The notes beneath the pieces are model-generated. The model saw only the letters and a list, made by a program, of their open reading frames with translations, was not told the DNA's origin and made no database searches. The position numbers were made by a program, and so were the translations under genes. This document shows positions 1-10,432 of a stretch of DNA of 64,000 nucleotides, one piece after another. The DNA comes from Hydrangea macrophylla (lineage: Eukaryota; Streptophyta; Magnoliopsida; Cornales; Hydrangeaceae). Numbering within the stretch: the first letter of the stretch is position 1; each line of letters begins with the position of its first letter. The DNA lies in assembly GCA_033977485.1 (NCBI GenBank), contig CM066991.1:52616850-52680849 (forward strand). Reading direction: 5' to 3'.

Positions 1-1047
1 ACTTCGTTTTGTGTCAACTAACTTTGTGTGTGCCATTTGATCACTACATCATTGTAAGTGTTGTTTCTCTGTACATTAAAGTTAAGCTCATTTTGTCTTA
101 AGTTTATATTACTCATTGTGGATGCTCTAAGTACTTATTTAATTTATTATTTGTTTATGCTAGACGTAGTGCAATGTTAGGGGCTTCTTGGAAATAACTA
201 AAATAGGATTTGGTTGACTCCAAGTCTCATTTTTCTCTCCAGGTTTTATAAAATTTAAGTAATGTTATTACTTATTTTAACAAAGAATCATTTCATAGAA
301 AGCCCTAAACTAGGCATAGACTCTATACAAAAAATAGTAACTCAATAAATACTTAAATTTACAGAAGTGATTCACTTATAAACCATAGGATCAATTTTTT
401 TCATTTTCAATCAGTCCATAAAGTGGTAGAAATTCTATGAATACGAAAGGCAAAAATCTACAATCGTATAAAACCTATCTAACACGACATAAACCATAAA
501 TCCCTGAGATCTTAATCTTCATGATCTCACTATTGGAAAATTAATGGATATGAAGAAACAAAAATAGACTAAATTTAACATCGAAGCACATATAAATACA
601 TTGTCCGAAAAACAAGACTGTTGTTTTGTGGACAATGACGTCTTGTTTTTGACGATACTACGATCTAACAATTAAAGTACAACAAACTTCTGCAGAATTG
701 TATGTATATAAATTACTCTCAATGACTCTAGAAAAGATGAAGAAGAGAAGAGATAAAATGTATAAAAGTATATCACAAAATAACTAACTATATTGTATAT
801 ATAGAGGTGTCTATTGGGTAAGAGTTGTTTCTCTACACAAAGGATTGTGTCCCAACACCTATACACTGAGTATATATATATATATATCTGTATAAACACG
901 TTTAGAAGCCATTAGAACAAATGAAGTTCAAACAAATTCAAAGTTACAACATGAAAAGTTGTGACTTTCCACAAACTGGTCCAGTTGAATGCCCCTCTGC
1001 TAGAACTTGTTTAAAACCTTCATATAATCGTTGATCTAGTCGACAGG
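1..1047. other. Unassigned AT-rich sequence, no gene seen
   Basis: No coding region, LTR terminus or transposon protein is recognisable here. The only ORF longer than 60 codons (672-899, minus) is a low-complexity Tyr/Ile-rich translation of TA-rich DNA. A TA microsatellite lies near 871-890 and a pair of interleaved inverted repeats at 600-650. This is the sequence into which the A-family LTR at 1048 appears to have inserted. Confidence 0.5.
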
Positions 1048-1258
1048 TGTAGCACCCTGAATGTTCCCCAAAAATTCCACGAAGATTTAAAGTGATTTCG
1101 TCACCTTGGATACGGTTATAGAAGGTCCATTAGGATGACCCTAATTACGAATCTCTATAGAATCTTTAGTTATCATCATAATGACGACGATGACGACGAC
1201 ATTTCTAACCTAGTACTAGGAATAGATTTGTCATAACCTCAACATTTATATGTTTCTA
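1048..1258 (+). mobile_element. A-family LTR copy A1, first segment
   Basis: The segment starts TGTAGCACCC and follows the A2 LTR at 13133 through the first ~210 bp (for example the stretch reading CCATTAG.TGACC and the GACGACG run). It is cut at 1258 by element T and resumes at 10433: after removing T and one copy of TTCTA, the sequence reads through a motif equivalent to A2's TTTCTAAGTTAGAAAC. Further parts of the same LTR appear to lie at 10433-11679 and 29498-29628. Confidence 0.75.
1254..1258. repeat. Target-site duplication of T, left copy (TTCTA)
   Basis: TTCTA sits directly before the TG of the left LTR and recurs at 10428-10432 after the CA of the right LTR. Five bp is the usual integrase stagger for Ty3/gypsy elements. 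Confidence 0.93.
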
Positions 1259-1860
1259 TGTCACGCCCCGCAGTAGCAAAAATAGAGAAAATAAATTCCT
1301 TTTTGGACCCGTAGGCCATGACAGTTGAAAGTCACCACATTGTCCACAACCAAAGTCAAACCATCAGAGTAATGATTCAACCACACATTGGAAAGTTCTA
1401 GGGTTGATATATATAATCAAAGTTCGATACTAACTATTACAAACCATAAGTATCGCAGAAGTACAAATAAAGTATTACGGCAACATATGCCGATTACAAA
1501 CTTAACTATTACAACGGTCTCTAAAACATAGGCATAAACTATCAACAGCAAGCTCCAAGTCTTCAGCTTGCGTAGTAGTCAGCACCAGCATAGCCTCCAT
1601 CATCGTAGGCTCCTTCCTCGTGGTACCTATCCATGTATGCATCACCTGCATACTCATAACCCTGGCCAGCTGGACGTTGAATATCCAGCGGCATAAAACG
1701 CCGTCAGCTACGAAAGCCGAGTGAATGCAAATACTAACAGAGTATCTACAGATATGTGGCATATAATGACAACATCAATAAAAAGGATCATCTCATCGTT
1801 CGTATGCATGTATGCACCAACTCAATATCTAACAACAGATATCGTCCCAATCTCCCAATA

Positions 1861-2112
1861 CATAACATAGACTCTTGGGTCCACATTAATCAGACACGTA
1901 GTCCCATACCTACGGTCTGTTCACTCTTGACACGCAGTCTCATACATAACATAGACTCTCGGGTCCACATTAATCAGACACGTAGTCCCATACCTACGGT
2001 CTGTTCACTCTTGACACGCAGTCTCACACATAACATAGACTCTTGGGTCCACATTAATCAGACACGTAGTCCCATACCTACGGTCTGTTCACTCTTGACA
2101 CGCAGTCCCATA
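1861..2112. repeat. 84-bp tandem repeat, 3 units, T 3' LTR
   Basis: Units start CATAACATAGACTC at 1861, 1945 and 2029, an exact 84-bp period, and end ACACGCAGTC. Units differ at only a few positions. Confidence 0.9.
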
Positions 2113-2140
2113 TAATCTAGCCAAACGCCCCGATATACTT

Positions 2141-2812
2141 TGGCCAACACGCCCAATATGTTACTCTGGCCAACTCGCCCATGTTACTCTGGCCAACTCG
2201 CCCAATATGTTACTCTGGCCAACTCGCCCAATATGTTACTCTGGCCAACTCGCCCATTTTGTTACACTGGCCAACTCGCCCATTTTGTTACACTGGCCAA
2301 CTCGCCCATGATGTTACACTGGCCAACTCGCCCATTTTGTTACACTGGCCAACTCGCCCATTTTGTTACACTGGCCAACTCACCCATGATGTTACACTGG
2401 CCAACTCGCCCATTTTGTTACACTGGCCAACTCGCCCATTTTGTTACACTGGCCAACTCGCACATTTTGTTACACTGGCCAACTCGCCCATTTTGTTACA
2501 CTGGCCAACTCGCCCATGATGTTATACTGGCCAACTCGCCCATTTTGTTACACTGGCCAACTCGCCCATGATGTTATACTGGCCAACTCGCCCATGATGG
2601 TACACTGGCCAACTCGCCCATGATGTTACACTGGCCAACTCGCCCTTTTTGTTACACTGGCCAACTCGCCCATTTTGTTACACTGGCCAACTCGCCCATG
2701 ATGTTATACTGGCCAACTCGCCCATGATGTTATACTGGCCAACTCGCCCATGATGTTACACTGGCCAACTCGCCCATGATGTTATACTGGCCAACTCGCC
2801 CATTTTGTTACA
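2141..2812. repeat. 26-bp minisatellite in T 3' LTR
   Basis: About 26 head-to-tail units begin TGGCCAACTCGCCC, followed by ATTTTGTTACAC, ATGATGTTACAC, ATGATGTTATAC or, at the left edge, AATATGTTACTC. Variant units interleave, as expected from unequal exchange or replication slippage. The array is 75 bp longer than in the other LTR. Confidence 0.95.
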
Positions 2813-3540
2813 GAACATTACGGCCCTATATCATACGATCTTCGTGACCGCATTTGTACGTACCAATCATAAATAGTATCGACCATTGTGGTCGACAGAC
2901 CCACTACTATGCACGTCGGCCTTTCAATTTCATTATTATCTCAACATATATCAAAAGGATATAACAATACAAGGAAAATACAGGGTATTACATATAACAA
3001 CATTCAAACCAAAACTAGAATGAAATATTAGACATCGTGTATGATTCTAGTAAAAATAAGGCACAGGGGTATTTTGGTCATTTTCCAGTTTTGTACGTCC
3101 ACAACCGAATTTTATAAAAGTTCCGTGAGATTAAATAAATAAGTATTCATGTTGGAAGTTAAGAGTTTTTGATCCTCATTAAGAATCCATCTCGATTTCA
3201 GTCGTATTTGAAAAATACCAGTTTATCGTATTTATACCGTATTTGAAAACCAGAATACCGTATTTATACTATATCATAATACTGTATTTATACCGTATTA
3301 TACTATACCAGAATACCATATTTATACCGTATTATACTATATCAGAATACCGTATTTATACGCACAAAAAATATAAATACGTAATATAATACGTATATAC
3401 ATCACATAATCATAATCATATGTTCATAACAAAGTGTAATATAAATAGCTGAGTGAGTTGGAGACTCACCTAAATTCGCAGAATAATAATGCCGAGAAAA
3501 CTCGAAGAATCTTCGAATATAAAATTCCGACTTCAAATAG

Positions 3541-3780
3541 CGTTCTTGGTGTTCTTGGTGTACTAGGTGTGTTCTTGGTGTTCTTGGTGTTTGTGTGTGC
3601 GTTCTTGGTGTTCTTGGTGTTTGTGTGTGTGTTCTTGGTGTTCTTGGTGTTTGTGTGTGCGTTCTTGGTGTTCTTGGTGTTTGTGTGTGTGTTCTTGGTG
3701 TTCTTGGTGTTTGTGTGTGTGTTCTTGGTGTTCTTGGTGTTTGTGTGTGCGTTCTTGGTGTTCTTGGTGTTTGTGTGTGC
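3541..3780. repeat. 30-bp minisatellite in T 3' LTR
   Basis: Eight units contain GTTCTTGGTG twice followed by TTTGTGTGTGC or T; the first carries TACTAGGTGT. The array lies just downstream of the predicted TATA box in element orientation, so it should be transcribed in the leader. Confidence 0.93.
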
Positions 3781-4101
3781 GCATTAGGATGACTTCTCAA
3801 CCTTATATGTCTAAGGATAAATGTAATGGAATGGTCCCATATATATAGGAACCAAGGAGGGACCTCACCTTGCAATTACCAAGAGTTAAAGGTTCGAAGG
3901 ATAATTATTTCCTTAGGGCATGTTTGGTTGGAAACTCATAACTGGTCCAAATATACCAGATATTCACAAATCTGCTAAATTTCTGTTTCTAAAAATTCTG
4001 AAAATTTATAAACGAGTTCTATAAATACTGAATATTATAATAACAACATAAAAACACTAATCATCTAGGGAAATAAATATTTAAAAATAGCGGGTATTAC
4101 A

Positions 4102-4113
4102 TCATCCCCCACT
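4102..4113 (-). other. Polypurine tract of element T
   Basis: The minus strand reads AGTGGGGGATGA directly before the 3' LTR start TGTAATACCC. This is the second-strand primer position, and the purine run is typical of Tekay-like chromoviruses. Confidence 0.88.
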
Positions 4114-4142
4114 AACTGAAGATTTCGTCCCCGAAATCCGAA

Positions 4143-5042
4143 CTAAGCATCGTTGAACAACTCCGGGTACTTCTCACGCATCTCTGACTCTAGCTCCCAT
4201 GATGCTTCTCCTTCGTCGTGAAACTTCCACTGGATCTTCACCAACGGAATTTCCTTACTTCTTAGCTTCTTAATTCCCCAATCCAGAATTCGTACTGGTC
4301 CTTCATAAAATGACACATTATCGTTAACCTCAATGTCCTCAAAGTTGATCTCATGACTCGGATTGTGAGCACATTTTCTTAACATGCTAACATGAAACAC
4401 GTTGTGTACTCCCGACATCTTAGGCAGTAACGCGAGTCGGTAGGCAACTTTTCCTACACGTTCAAGGGTCTCAAATGGTCCAATGAAACGCGGTGCTAGC
4501 TTTCCTCTCTTCTGCCCAAATCTGACAATTCCTCGCACCGGAGATACCTTAAGCAGCACATGATCTCCAACACTGAATTCCAAACTCCTGCGACGTTTAT
4601 CTGCGTAACTCTTGTGTCTACTCTGCGCCGTTCGCATCCTTTCTTTCACGATCTGGATCTTTTCGTTAGTTTCTCGAACTAATTCAAGTCCAAGCAGTTG
4701 ATTGTCTCCAACCTCTGCCCAACACAAAGGCGATCGACACGGTCTTCCGTATAATGCCTCAAAGGGTGCCATTCCTATGCTCGAGTGGTGACTGTTATTG
4801 TACGCAAATTCTATCAGCGGTAGATGAGTCTCCCATGAGCCCTCAAAATCAATAACACACGCTCGAAGCATGTCCTCCATCACTTGGTTAACTCGTTCAG
4901 TCTGCCCATCAGTCTGTGGATGAAAGGCAGTGCTCAAGCTTAACGAAGTCCCCAAAGCTGTCTGTAGACTTTTCCAAAACTCTGCAGTGAATCTTGAATC
5001 ACGGTCTGATACGATTGATATAGGTACACCGTGCAGTCGCAC
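4143..5042 (-). pseudogene. T pol, part 3: integrase core, GPF module and chromodomain
   Basis: It continues integrase with SDRDSRFT (catalytic Asp13) and [10 protein letters not shown] (Glu49), giving the D-35-E spacing. The GPY/F module is KLAPRFIGPFETL at about 181-193. A C-terminal chromodomain lies at about 250-296 with aromatic positions in VRILDW, VKIQWK and ASWELE; in this lineage it guides integration to modified chromatin. Across 4143-7394 there is no frameshift and just two stops, so this pol has been out of use only briefly or was copied in trans. Confidence 0.93.
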
Positions 5043-5054
5043 AACTTGTTGTAT

Positions 5055-5597
5055 CTACATCCGACTCAAACGTTCGACTGGATACGACATACTATAAGCT
5101 ATGAAATGCGCCGATTTGGTAAGTCGATCCACAACTACCCAAATAGCATCGTGGTTTTGCTGAGACCTTGGAAAACCTACCACGAAATCCATAGTTATAT
5201 GTTCCCACTTCCATCCGGGAACTGGTAATGGTTGTAGAAGTCCTGGAGGCTTCTGATGTTCCGCCTTCACTTGCTTGCACGTGAGACATTGAGACACGTG
5301 TTCATCAACTTCTCGTTTCATTCCTTCCCACCAGAAGTTTCTCTTCAAATCTTTGTACATCTTTGTGCCTCCTGGGTGGATAGTCATTCGCGACTTGTGC
5401 GCTTCGTCCATTATGTCTTTTCTAAGATTATCTTCATCCGGCACACAAAGTCTGCCCCTGCATCTGAGTGCTCCATCCGAACCAATACTCCAATTCTCTG
5501 GTTCCTTCACTACATTGCTCGCGAACCACTCTTGAAGTCCTTCATTCTTCCTTTGTGCTTCAAGGACACGACTGATGAGTGTCGGTTGTACTACCAA
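5055..5597 (-). pseudogene. T pol, part 2: integrase zinc finger and start of catalytic core
   Basis: In phase with part 1, separated by a single TGA. It carries the HHCC finger (His67, His74, Cys104, Cys107 of this segment) and the first integrase Asp in ITMDFVVGFP (Asp137). It ends at a TAG (5055-5057) inside the core; reading continues in the same phase into part 3. Homologous elements usually have a tyrosine codon at that place, so a point change is the simplest explanation. Confidence 0.92.
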
Positions 5598-5609
5598 ACA
5601 TCCAAAGTG

Positions 5610-7394
5610 TCATCCTTCACCTGAATCTGAGGCTTGAATACCGAATTCAGCCAACGTTCCCAACGCTTGCCATTCTTTGATCATAAGAGAAGCTACTATT
5701 ATCCTCCTGGGTTTCCGACTTAAAGCATCGGCTACTACGTTTGCTTTCCCAGGGTGATACTGTAACGTGAAATCATAGTCTTTCAATAATTCCATCCAAC
5801 GTCGTTGCCTCATGTTCAACTCCTTTTGAGAGAATAAGTATCTCAGACTCTTATGATCCGAAAACAGATCAAACTTCTCACCGTAGAGATAATGCCTCCA
5901 AATCTTGAGTGCAAAAACAATCGCAGCTAGCTCGAGGTCATGCGTCGGGTAATTCAACTCGTGAGGCTTCAATTGTCGCGATCCATATGCGATTACCTTC
6001 CCATCTTGCATCAAAACACATCCGAGTCCTTGGTGTGATGCGTCGCTATAAATAGTGAACTGTTCACCGCTCTTTGGTATCGCAAGCACTGGCGTTGTAG
6101 TCAATCTCTCCTTCAATTCTTGGAATGCTCGTTCATGCTTGTTACCCCATTCAAACTTCAAATCCTTCTTCGTTAGTCCGGTAAGAGGAGCTGCGATCTT
6201 GGAGAATCCTTCCACAAATCTCCGGTAGTATCCAGCTAGACCAAGAAAACTTCTGACTTCCGTTGCAGTCGTTGGTATATCCCAATCCAGAACTGCGTCT
6301 GTCTTTGACGAGTCTACTGCTATTCCATCTTGTGAGACAACATGTCCTAAGAACTTGACTTCCTTCACCCAAAACTCGCACTTACTAAACTTCGCATACA
6401 GTTGGTTATCTCGGAGGGTCTGTAGTGCGATCCTTACATGTCCCTCATGTTCCTCCTCGGTCTTGGAGTAGATCAGAATATCGTCTATGAACACGATAAT
6501 GAACTGGTCCAAGTAGGGCCTAAATACTCTATTCATTAGGTCCATGAATACCGCTGGGGCGTTGGTTAATCCAAAAGACATAACCAAGAATTCATAATGC
6601 CCATACCTCGTCCTGAAAGCAGTCTTTGAAATATCCTCAGGTCGAACCAACAATTGGTGATATCCAGATCGTAGGTCGATCTTCGAGAAAGTCGTCGCTC
6701 CTTGCAACTCATCAAACAGATCATCGATTCTAGGGAGTGGGTACTTATTCTTAATCGTGACCTTGTTGAGCTCCCTATAGTCGATGCAAAGTCGCTGAGT
6801 TCCATCTTTCTTCTTAACAAATAACACCGGCGCTCCCCAAGGTGACGTGCTGGGTCGAACGAACTTGAGATCTTCTAGCTCTTGCACTTGCTTCTTCAGT
6901 TCTTGCATCTCCGTTGGTGCCATCCGATAAGGAGCCTTTGATTTCGGTGAAGTGCCAGGTACTAACTCGATACAGAAATCAATCTCCCGCTTAGGTGGCA
7001 GTCCAATAATACTCTGAAACACATCCTCAAAGTCTCGGACTACAGGAATCTGTGCAACAGTGAGTCCCGAACTCGAGCTCTCGATAGTTGCTAGACGGCT
7101 AGTGAGAAAAGCATCGCTAGAGGGGTTGCACTGAAAATCAAAAGACTGAAATCCTGGTACCAAAAAGGTAATCATCCTATTGGCACAGTCCATCTTGGCA
7201 CGATACTTCGTGAGCCAATCAAATCCTAAGATGATGTCAAATTCCCTCATTGACAAAACGATTAGATCTGCGGGAAGAATTCTATCCTCGAGGGTTAAAG
7301 TACAGTCCTTACACACTTTTCCTAATTTTACGGTTACTCCCAAAGGTGATACCGCATTCAGGGTTACATCAAGCGCCTGGGGTACTAAACCCAA
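5610..7394 (-). pseudogene. T pol, part 1: protease C-terminus, reverse transcriptase, RNase H
   Basis: An open stretch of 594 codons. Residues ~1-80 are the C-terminal half of the retropepsin (ILGFDWL at 55-61), but the D-S/T-G active site is absent because the frame opens at the deletion junction behind a TGA. RT spans about 150-400, with [21 protein letters not shown] (Asp240) and the catalytic FIDD box at 302-305. RNase H spans about 445-560, with Asp451, Glu488, Asp513 and Asp556 all present. The frame ends at a TGA (5610-5612); the next 180 codons continue in the same phase, so this is a nonsense change within one polyprotein. The first codon is not an ATG, so no real start survives. 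Confidence 0.93.
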
Positions 7395-7580
7395 AAATAA
7401 TCATAGAAAGTAATCCGCACTAAACATAATAGTAGCTATAACTAGCATCACATTAATAGCACGGAGAATTCTATAGGGACGATCTCCAAAACACAAACTT
7501 AGAGTCAACCCTTATCTCAAGGAATCTTAGGTTCAACTCAAGAAAGGTTGGACAATTGGTGAACACGACTACAAAACCTA
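7395..7580 (-). other. T leader remnant and gag-deletion junction
   Basis: About 160 bp of noncoding leader lies between the primer site and the point, near 7400, where the protease C-terminus starts abruptly after an in-frame TGA (7401-7403). Gag, the zinc knuckle and the protease active site, normally over 1 kb, are all missing from this interval. Confidence 0.75.
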
Positions 7581-7593
7581 GGCTCTGATACCA
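7581..7593 (-). other. Primer-binding site of T (tRNA-iMet)
   Basis: The minus strand reads TGGTATCAGAGCC seven bases inside the 5' LTR, complementary to the 3' end of plant initiator tRNA-Met. The same site occurs in element C at 32687. Confidence 0.92.
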
Positions 7594-8202
7594 AAAATCC
7601 TGTCACGCCCCGCAGTAGCAAAAATAGAGAAAATAAATTCCTTTTTGGACCCGTAGGCCATGACAGTTGAAAGTCACCACATTGTCCACAACCAAAGTCA
7701 AACCATCAGAGTAATGATTCAACCACACATTGGAAAGTTCTAGGGTTGATATATATAATCAGAGTTCGATACTAACTATTACAAACCATAAGTATCGCAG
7801 AAGTACAAATAAAGTATTACGGCAACATATGCCGATTACAAACTTAACTATTACAACGGTCTCTAAAACATAGGCATAAACTATCAACAGCAAGCTCCAA
7901 GTCTTCAGCTTGCGTAGTAGTCAGCACCAGCATAGCCTCCATCATCGTAGGCTCCTTCCTCGTGGTACCTATCCATGTATGCATCACCTGCATACTCATA
8001 ACCCTGGCCAGCTGGACGTTGAATATCCAGCGGCATAAAACGCCGTCAGCTACGAAAGCCGAGTGAATGCAAATACTAATAGAGTATCTACAGATATGTG
8101 GCATATAATGACAACATCAATAAAAAGGATCATCTCATCGTTCGTATGCATGTATGCACCAACTCAATATCTAACAACAGATATCGTCCCAATCTCCCAA
8201 TA

Positions 8203-8454
8203 CATAACATAGACTCTTGGGTCCACATTAATCAGACACGTAGTCCCATACCTACGGTCTGTTCACTCTTGACACGCAGTCTCACACATAACATAGACTC
8301 TCGGGTCCACATTAATCAGACACGTAGTCCCATACCTACGGTCTGTTCACTCTTGACACGCAGTCTCACACATAACATAGACTCTTGGGTCCACATTAAT
8401 CAGACACGTAGTCCCATACCTACGGTCTGATCACTCTTGACACGCAGTCCCATA
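8203..8454. repeat. 84-bp tandem repeat, 3 units, T 5' LTR
   Basis: It is the counterpart of 1861-2112, with the same period and number of units and two visible substitutions. Confidence 0.9.
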
Positions 8455-8482
8455 TAATCTAGCCAAACGCCCCGATATACTT

Positions 8483-9079
8483 TGGCCAACACGCCCAATA
8501 TGTTACTCTGGCCAACTCGCCCAATATGTTACTCTGGCCAACTCGCCCATTTTGTTACACTGGCCAACTCGCCCATTTTGTTACACTGGCCAACTCGCCC
8601 ATTTTGTTACACTGGCCAACTCGCCCATGATGTTACACTGGCCAACTCGCCCATTTTGTTACACTGGCCAACTCGCCCATTTTGTTACACTGGCCAACTC
8701 GCCCATTTTGTTACACTGGCCAACTCGCCCATGATGTTACACTGGCCAACTCGCCCATTTTGTTACACTGGCCAACTCGCCCATTTTGTTACACTGGCCA
8801 ACTCGCCCATGATGTTATACTGGCCAACTCGCCCATGATGTTATACTGGCCAACTCGCCCATTTTGTTACACTGGCCAACTCGCCCATGATGTTATACTG
8901 GCCAACTCGCCCATGATGTTACACTGGCCAACTCGCCCTTTTTGTTACACTGGCCAACTCGCCCATTTTGTTACACTGGCCAACTCGCCCATGATGTTAT
9001 ACTGGCCAACTCGCCCATGATGTTACACTGGCCAACTCGCCCATGATGTTATACTGGCCAACTCGCCCATTTTGTTACA
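8483..9079. repeat. 26-bp minisatellite in T 5' LTR
   Basis: It has the same unit as 2141-2812 but about three units fewer. Array-length change has outpaced point mutation since insertion. Confidence 0.95.
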
Positions 9080-9807
9080 GAACATTACGGCCCTATATCA
9101 TACGATCTTCGTGACCGCATTTGTACGTACCAATCATAAATAGTATCGACCATTGTGGTCGACAGACCCACTACTATGCACGTCGGCCTTTCAATTTCAT
9201 TATTATCTCAACATATATCAAAAGGATATAACAATACAAGGAAAATACAGGGTATTACATATAACAACATTCAAACCAAAACTAGAATGAAATATTAGAC
9301 ATCGTGTATGATTCTAGTAAAAATAAGGCACAGGGGTATTTTGGTCATTTTCCAGTTTTGTACGTCCACAACCGAATTTTATAAAAGTTCCGTGAGATTA
9401 AATAAATAAGTATTCATGTTGGAAGTTAAGAGTTTTTGATCCTCATTAAGAATCCATCTCGATTTCAGTCGTATTTGAAAAATACCAGTTTATCGTATTT
9501 ATACCGTATTTGAAAACCAGAATACCGTATTTATACTATATCATAATACTGTATTTATACCGTATTATACTATACCAGAATACCATATTTATACCGTATT
9601 ATACTATATCAGAATACCGTATTTATACGCACAAAAAATATAAATACGTAATATAATACGTATATACATCACATAATCATAATCATATGTTCATAACAAA
9701 GTGTAATATAAATAGCTGAGTGAGTTGGAGACTCACCTAAATTCGCAGAATAATAATGCCGAGAAAACCCGAAGAATCTTCGAATATAAAATTCCGACTT
9801 CAAATAG

Positions 9808-10106
9808 CGTTCTTGGTGTTCTTGGTGTACTAGGTGTGTTCTTGGTGTTCTTGGTGTTTGTGTGTGCGTTCTTGGTGTTCTTGGTGTACTAGGTGTGTTC
9901 TTGGTGTTCTTGGTGTTTGTGTGTGCGTTCTTGGTGTTCTTGGTGTTTGTGTGTGCGTTCTTGGTGTTCTTGGTGTTTGTGTGTGCGTTCTTGGTGTTCT
10001 TGGTGTTTGTGTGTGTGTTCTTGGTGTTCTTGGTGTTTGTGTGTGTGTTCTTGGTGTTCTTGGTGTTTGTGTGTGCGTTCTTGGTGTTCTTGGTGTTTGT
10101 GTGTGC
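9808..10106. repeat. 30-bp minisatellite in T 5' LTR
   Basis: It is the counterpart of 3541-3780 with two more units: the starting pair with TACTAGGTGT occurs twice, once with a 29-bp unit. Confidence 0.93.
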
Positions 10107-10427
10107 GCATTAGGATGACTTCTCAACCTTATATGTCTAAGGATAAATGTAATGGAATGGTCCCATATATATAGGAACCAAGGAGGGACCTCACCTTGCA
10201 ATTACCAAGAGTTAAAGGTTCGAAGGATAATAATTTCCTTAGGGCATGTTTGGTTGGAAACTCATAACTGGTCCAAATATACCAGATATTCACAAATCTG
10301 CTAAATTTCTGTTTCTAAAAATTCTGAAAATTTATAAACGAGTTCTATAAATACTGAATATTATAATAACAACATAAAAACACTAATCATCTAGGGAAAT
10401 AAATATTTAAAAATAGCGGGTATTACA

Positions 10428-10432
10428 TTCTA
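10428..10432. repeat. Target-site duplication of T, right copy (TTCTA)
   Basis: It matches 1254-1258 exactly. Removing T plus one copy rejoins the interrupted A1 LTR. Confidence 0.93.

Larger units (their letters stand above)
1259..4101 (-). mobile_element. 3' LTR of element T (2843 bp)
   Basis: On the plus strand it runs from TGTCACGCCCC to GGTATTACA. In element orientation it holds a TATA box (CCTATATATATGGG, 3838-3851), a 30-bp minisatellite just downstream (3541-3780), a 26-bp minisatellite (2141-2812), an 84-bp triplication (1861-2112), then a conserved CTGGA..TCCAG hairpin (1670-1688) and the terminus. The copy at 7601-10427 matches except for array lengths and about six substitutions. 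Several ORFs across the arrays are only translations of repeats. Confidence 0.93.
1259..10427 (-). mobile_element. Element T: young gag-less Ty3/gypsy chromovirus, complete with LTRs and TSD
   Basis: A 9.2-kb minus-strand LTR retrotransposon flanked by the 5-bp duplication TTCTA (1254-1258 and 10428-10432). The LTRs begin TGTAATACCC and end GGGGCGTGACA in element orientation. Between them lie the primer site, about 160 bp of leader, a pol frame (protease C-terminus, RT, RNase H, integrase, chromodomain) and the polypurine tract. Only 3.5 kb is internal; gag and the protease N-terminus are missing. Outside the tandem arrays I counted about six differences between the LTRs, so insertion is recent. 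The chromodomain and LTR style point to the Tekay/Del chromovirus lineage. With no gag, any recent transposition must have used proteins from another copy, unless the deletion happened after insertion. Confidence 0.93.
7601..10427 (-). mobile_element. 5' LTR of element T (2827 bp)
   Basis: It is the sister of the LTR at 1259-4101. The 26-bp array is 75 bp shorter and the 30-bp array is 59 bp longer than in the other LTR, because of an internal duplication of the unit carrying TACTAGGTGT. The predicted promoter TATA lies at about 10164-10177 and drives minus-strand transcription through the 30-bp array into the leader. The primer site lies just inside it at 7581-7593. Confidence 0.93.

Noticed and set aside
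1504..1762. Small protein in the T LTR end
   Set aside because: The frame is conserved only because the LTRs are copies. The conservation seen across families is better explained by RNA hairpins.
2140..2623. ORFs over the 26-bp array (WPTRP repeats)
   Set aside because: Translation of a minisatellite; array length varies between the LTRs.
2141..2812. CRISPR-like array
   Set aside because: Units are contiguous 26-mers without unique spacers, and the host is a plant.
3402..3875. Repeat proteins (Thr-Pro-Arg or Cys-Ser-Trp repeats) from both strands of the 30-bp array
   Set aside because: All six frames are open only because 30 is divisible by three and the unit lacks stops. The array lies in an LTR.
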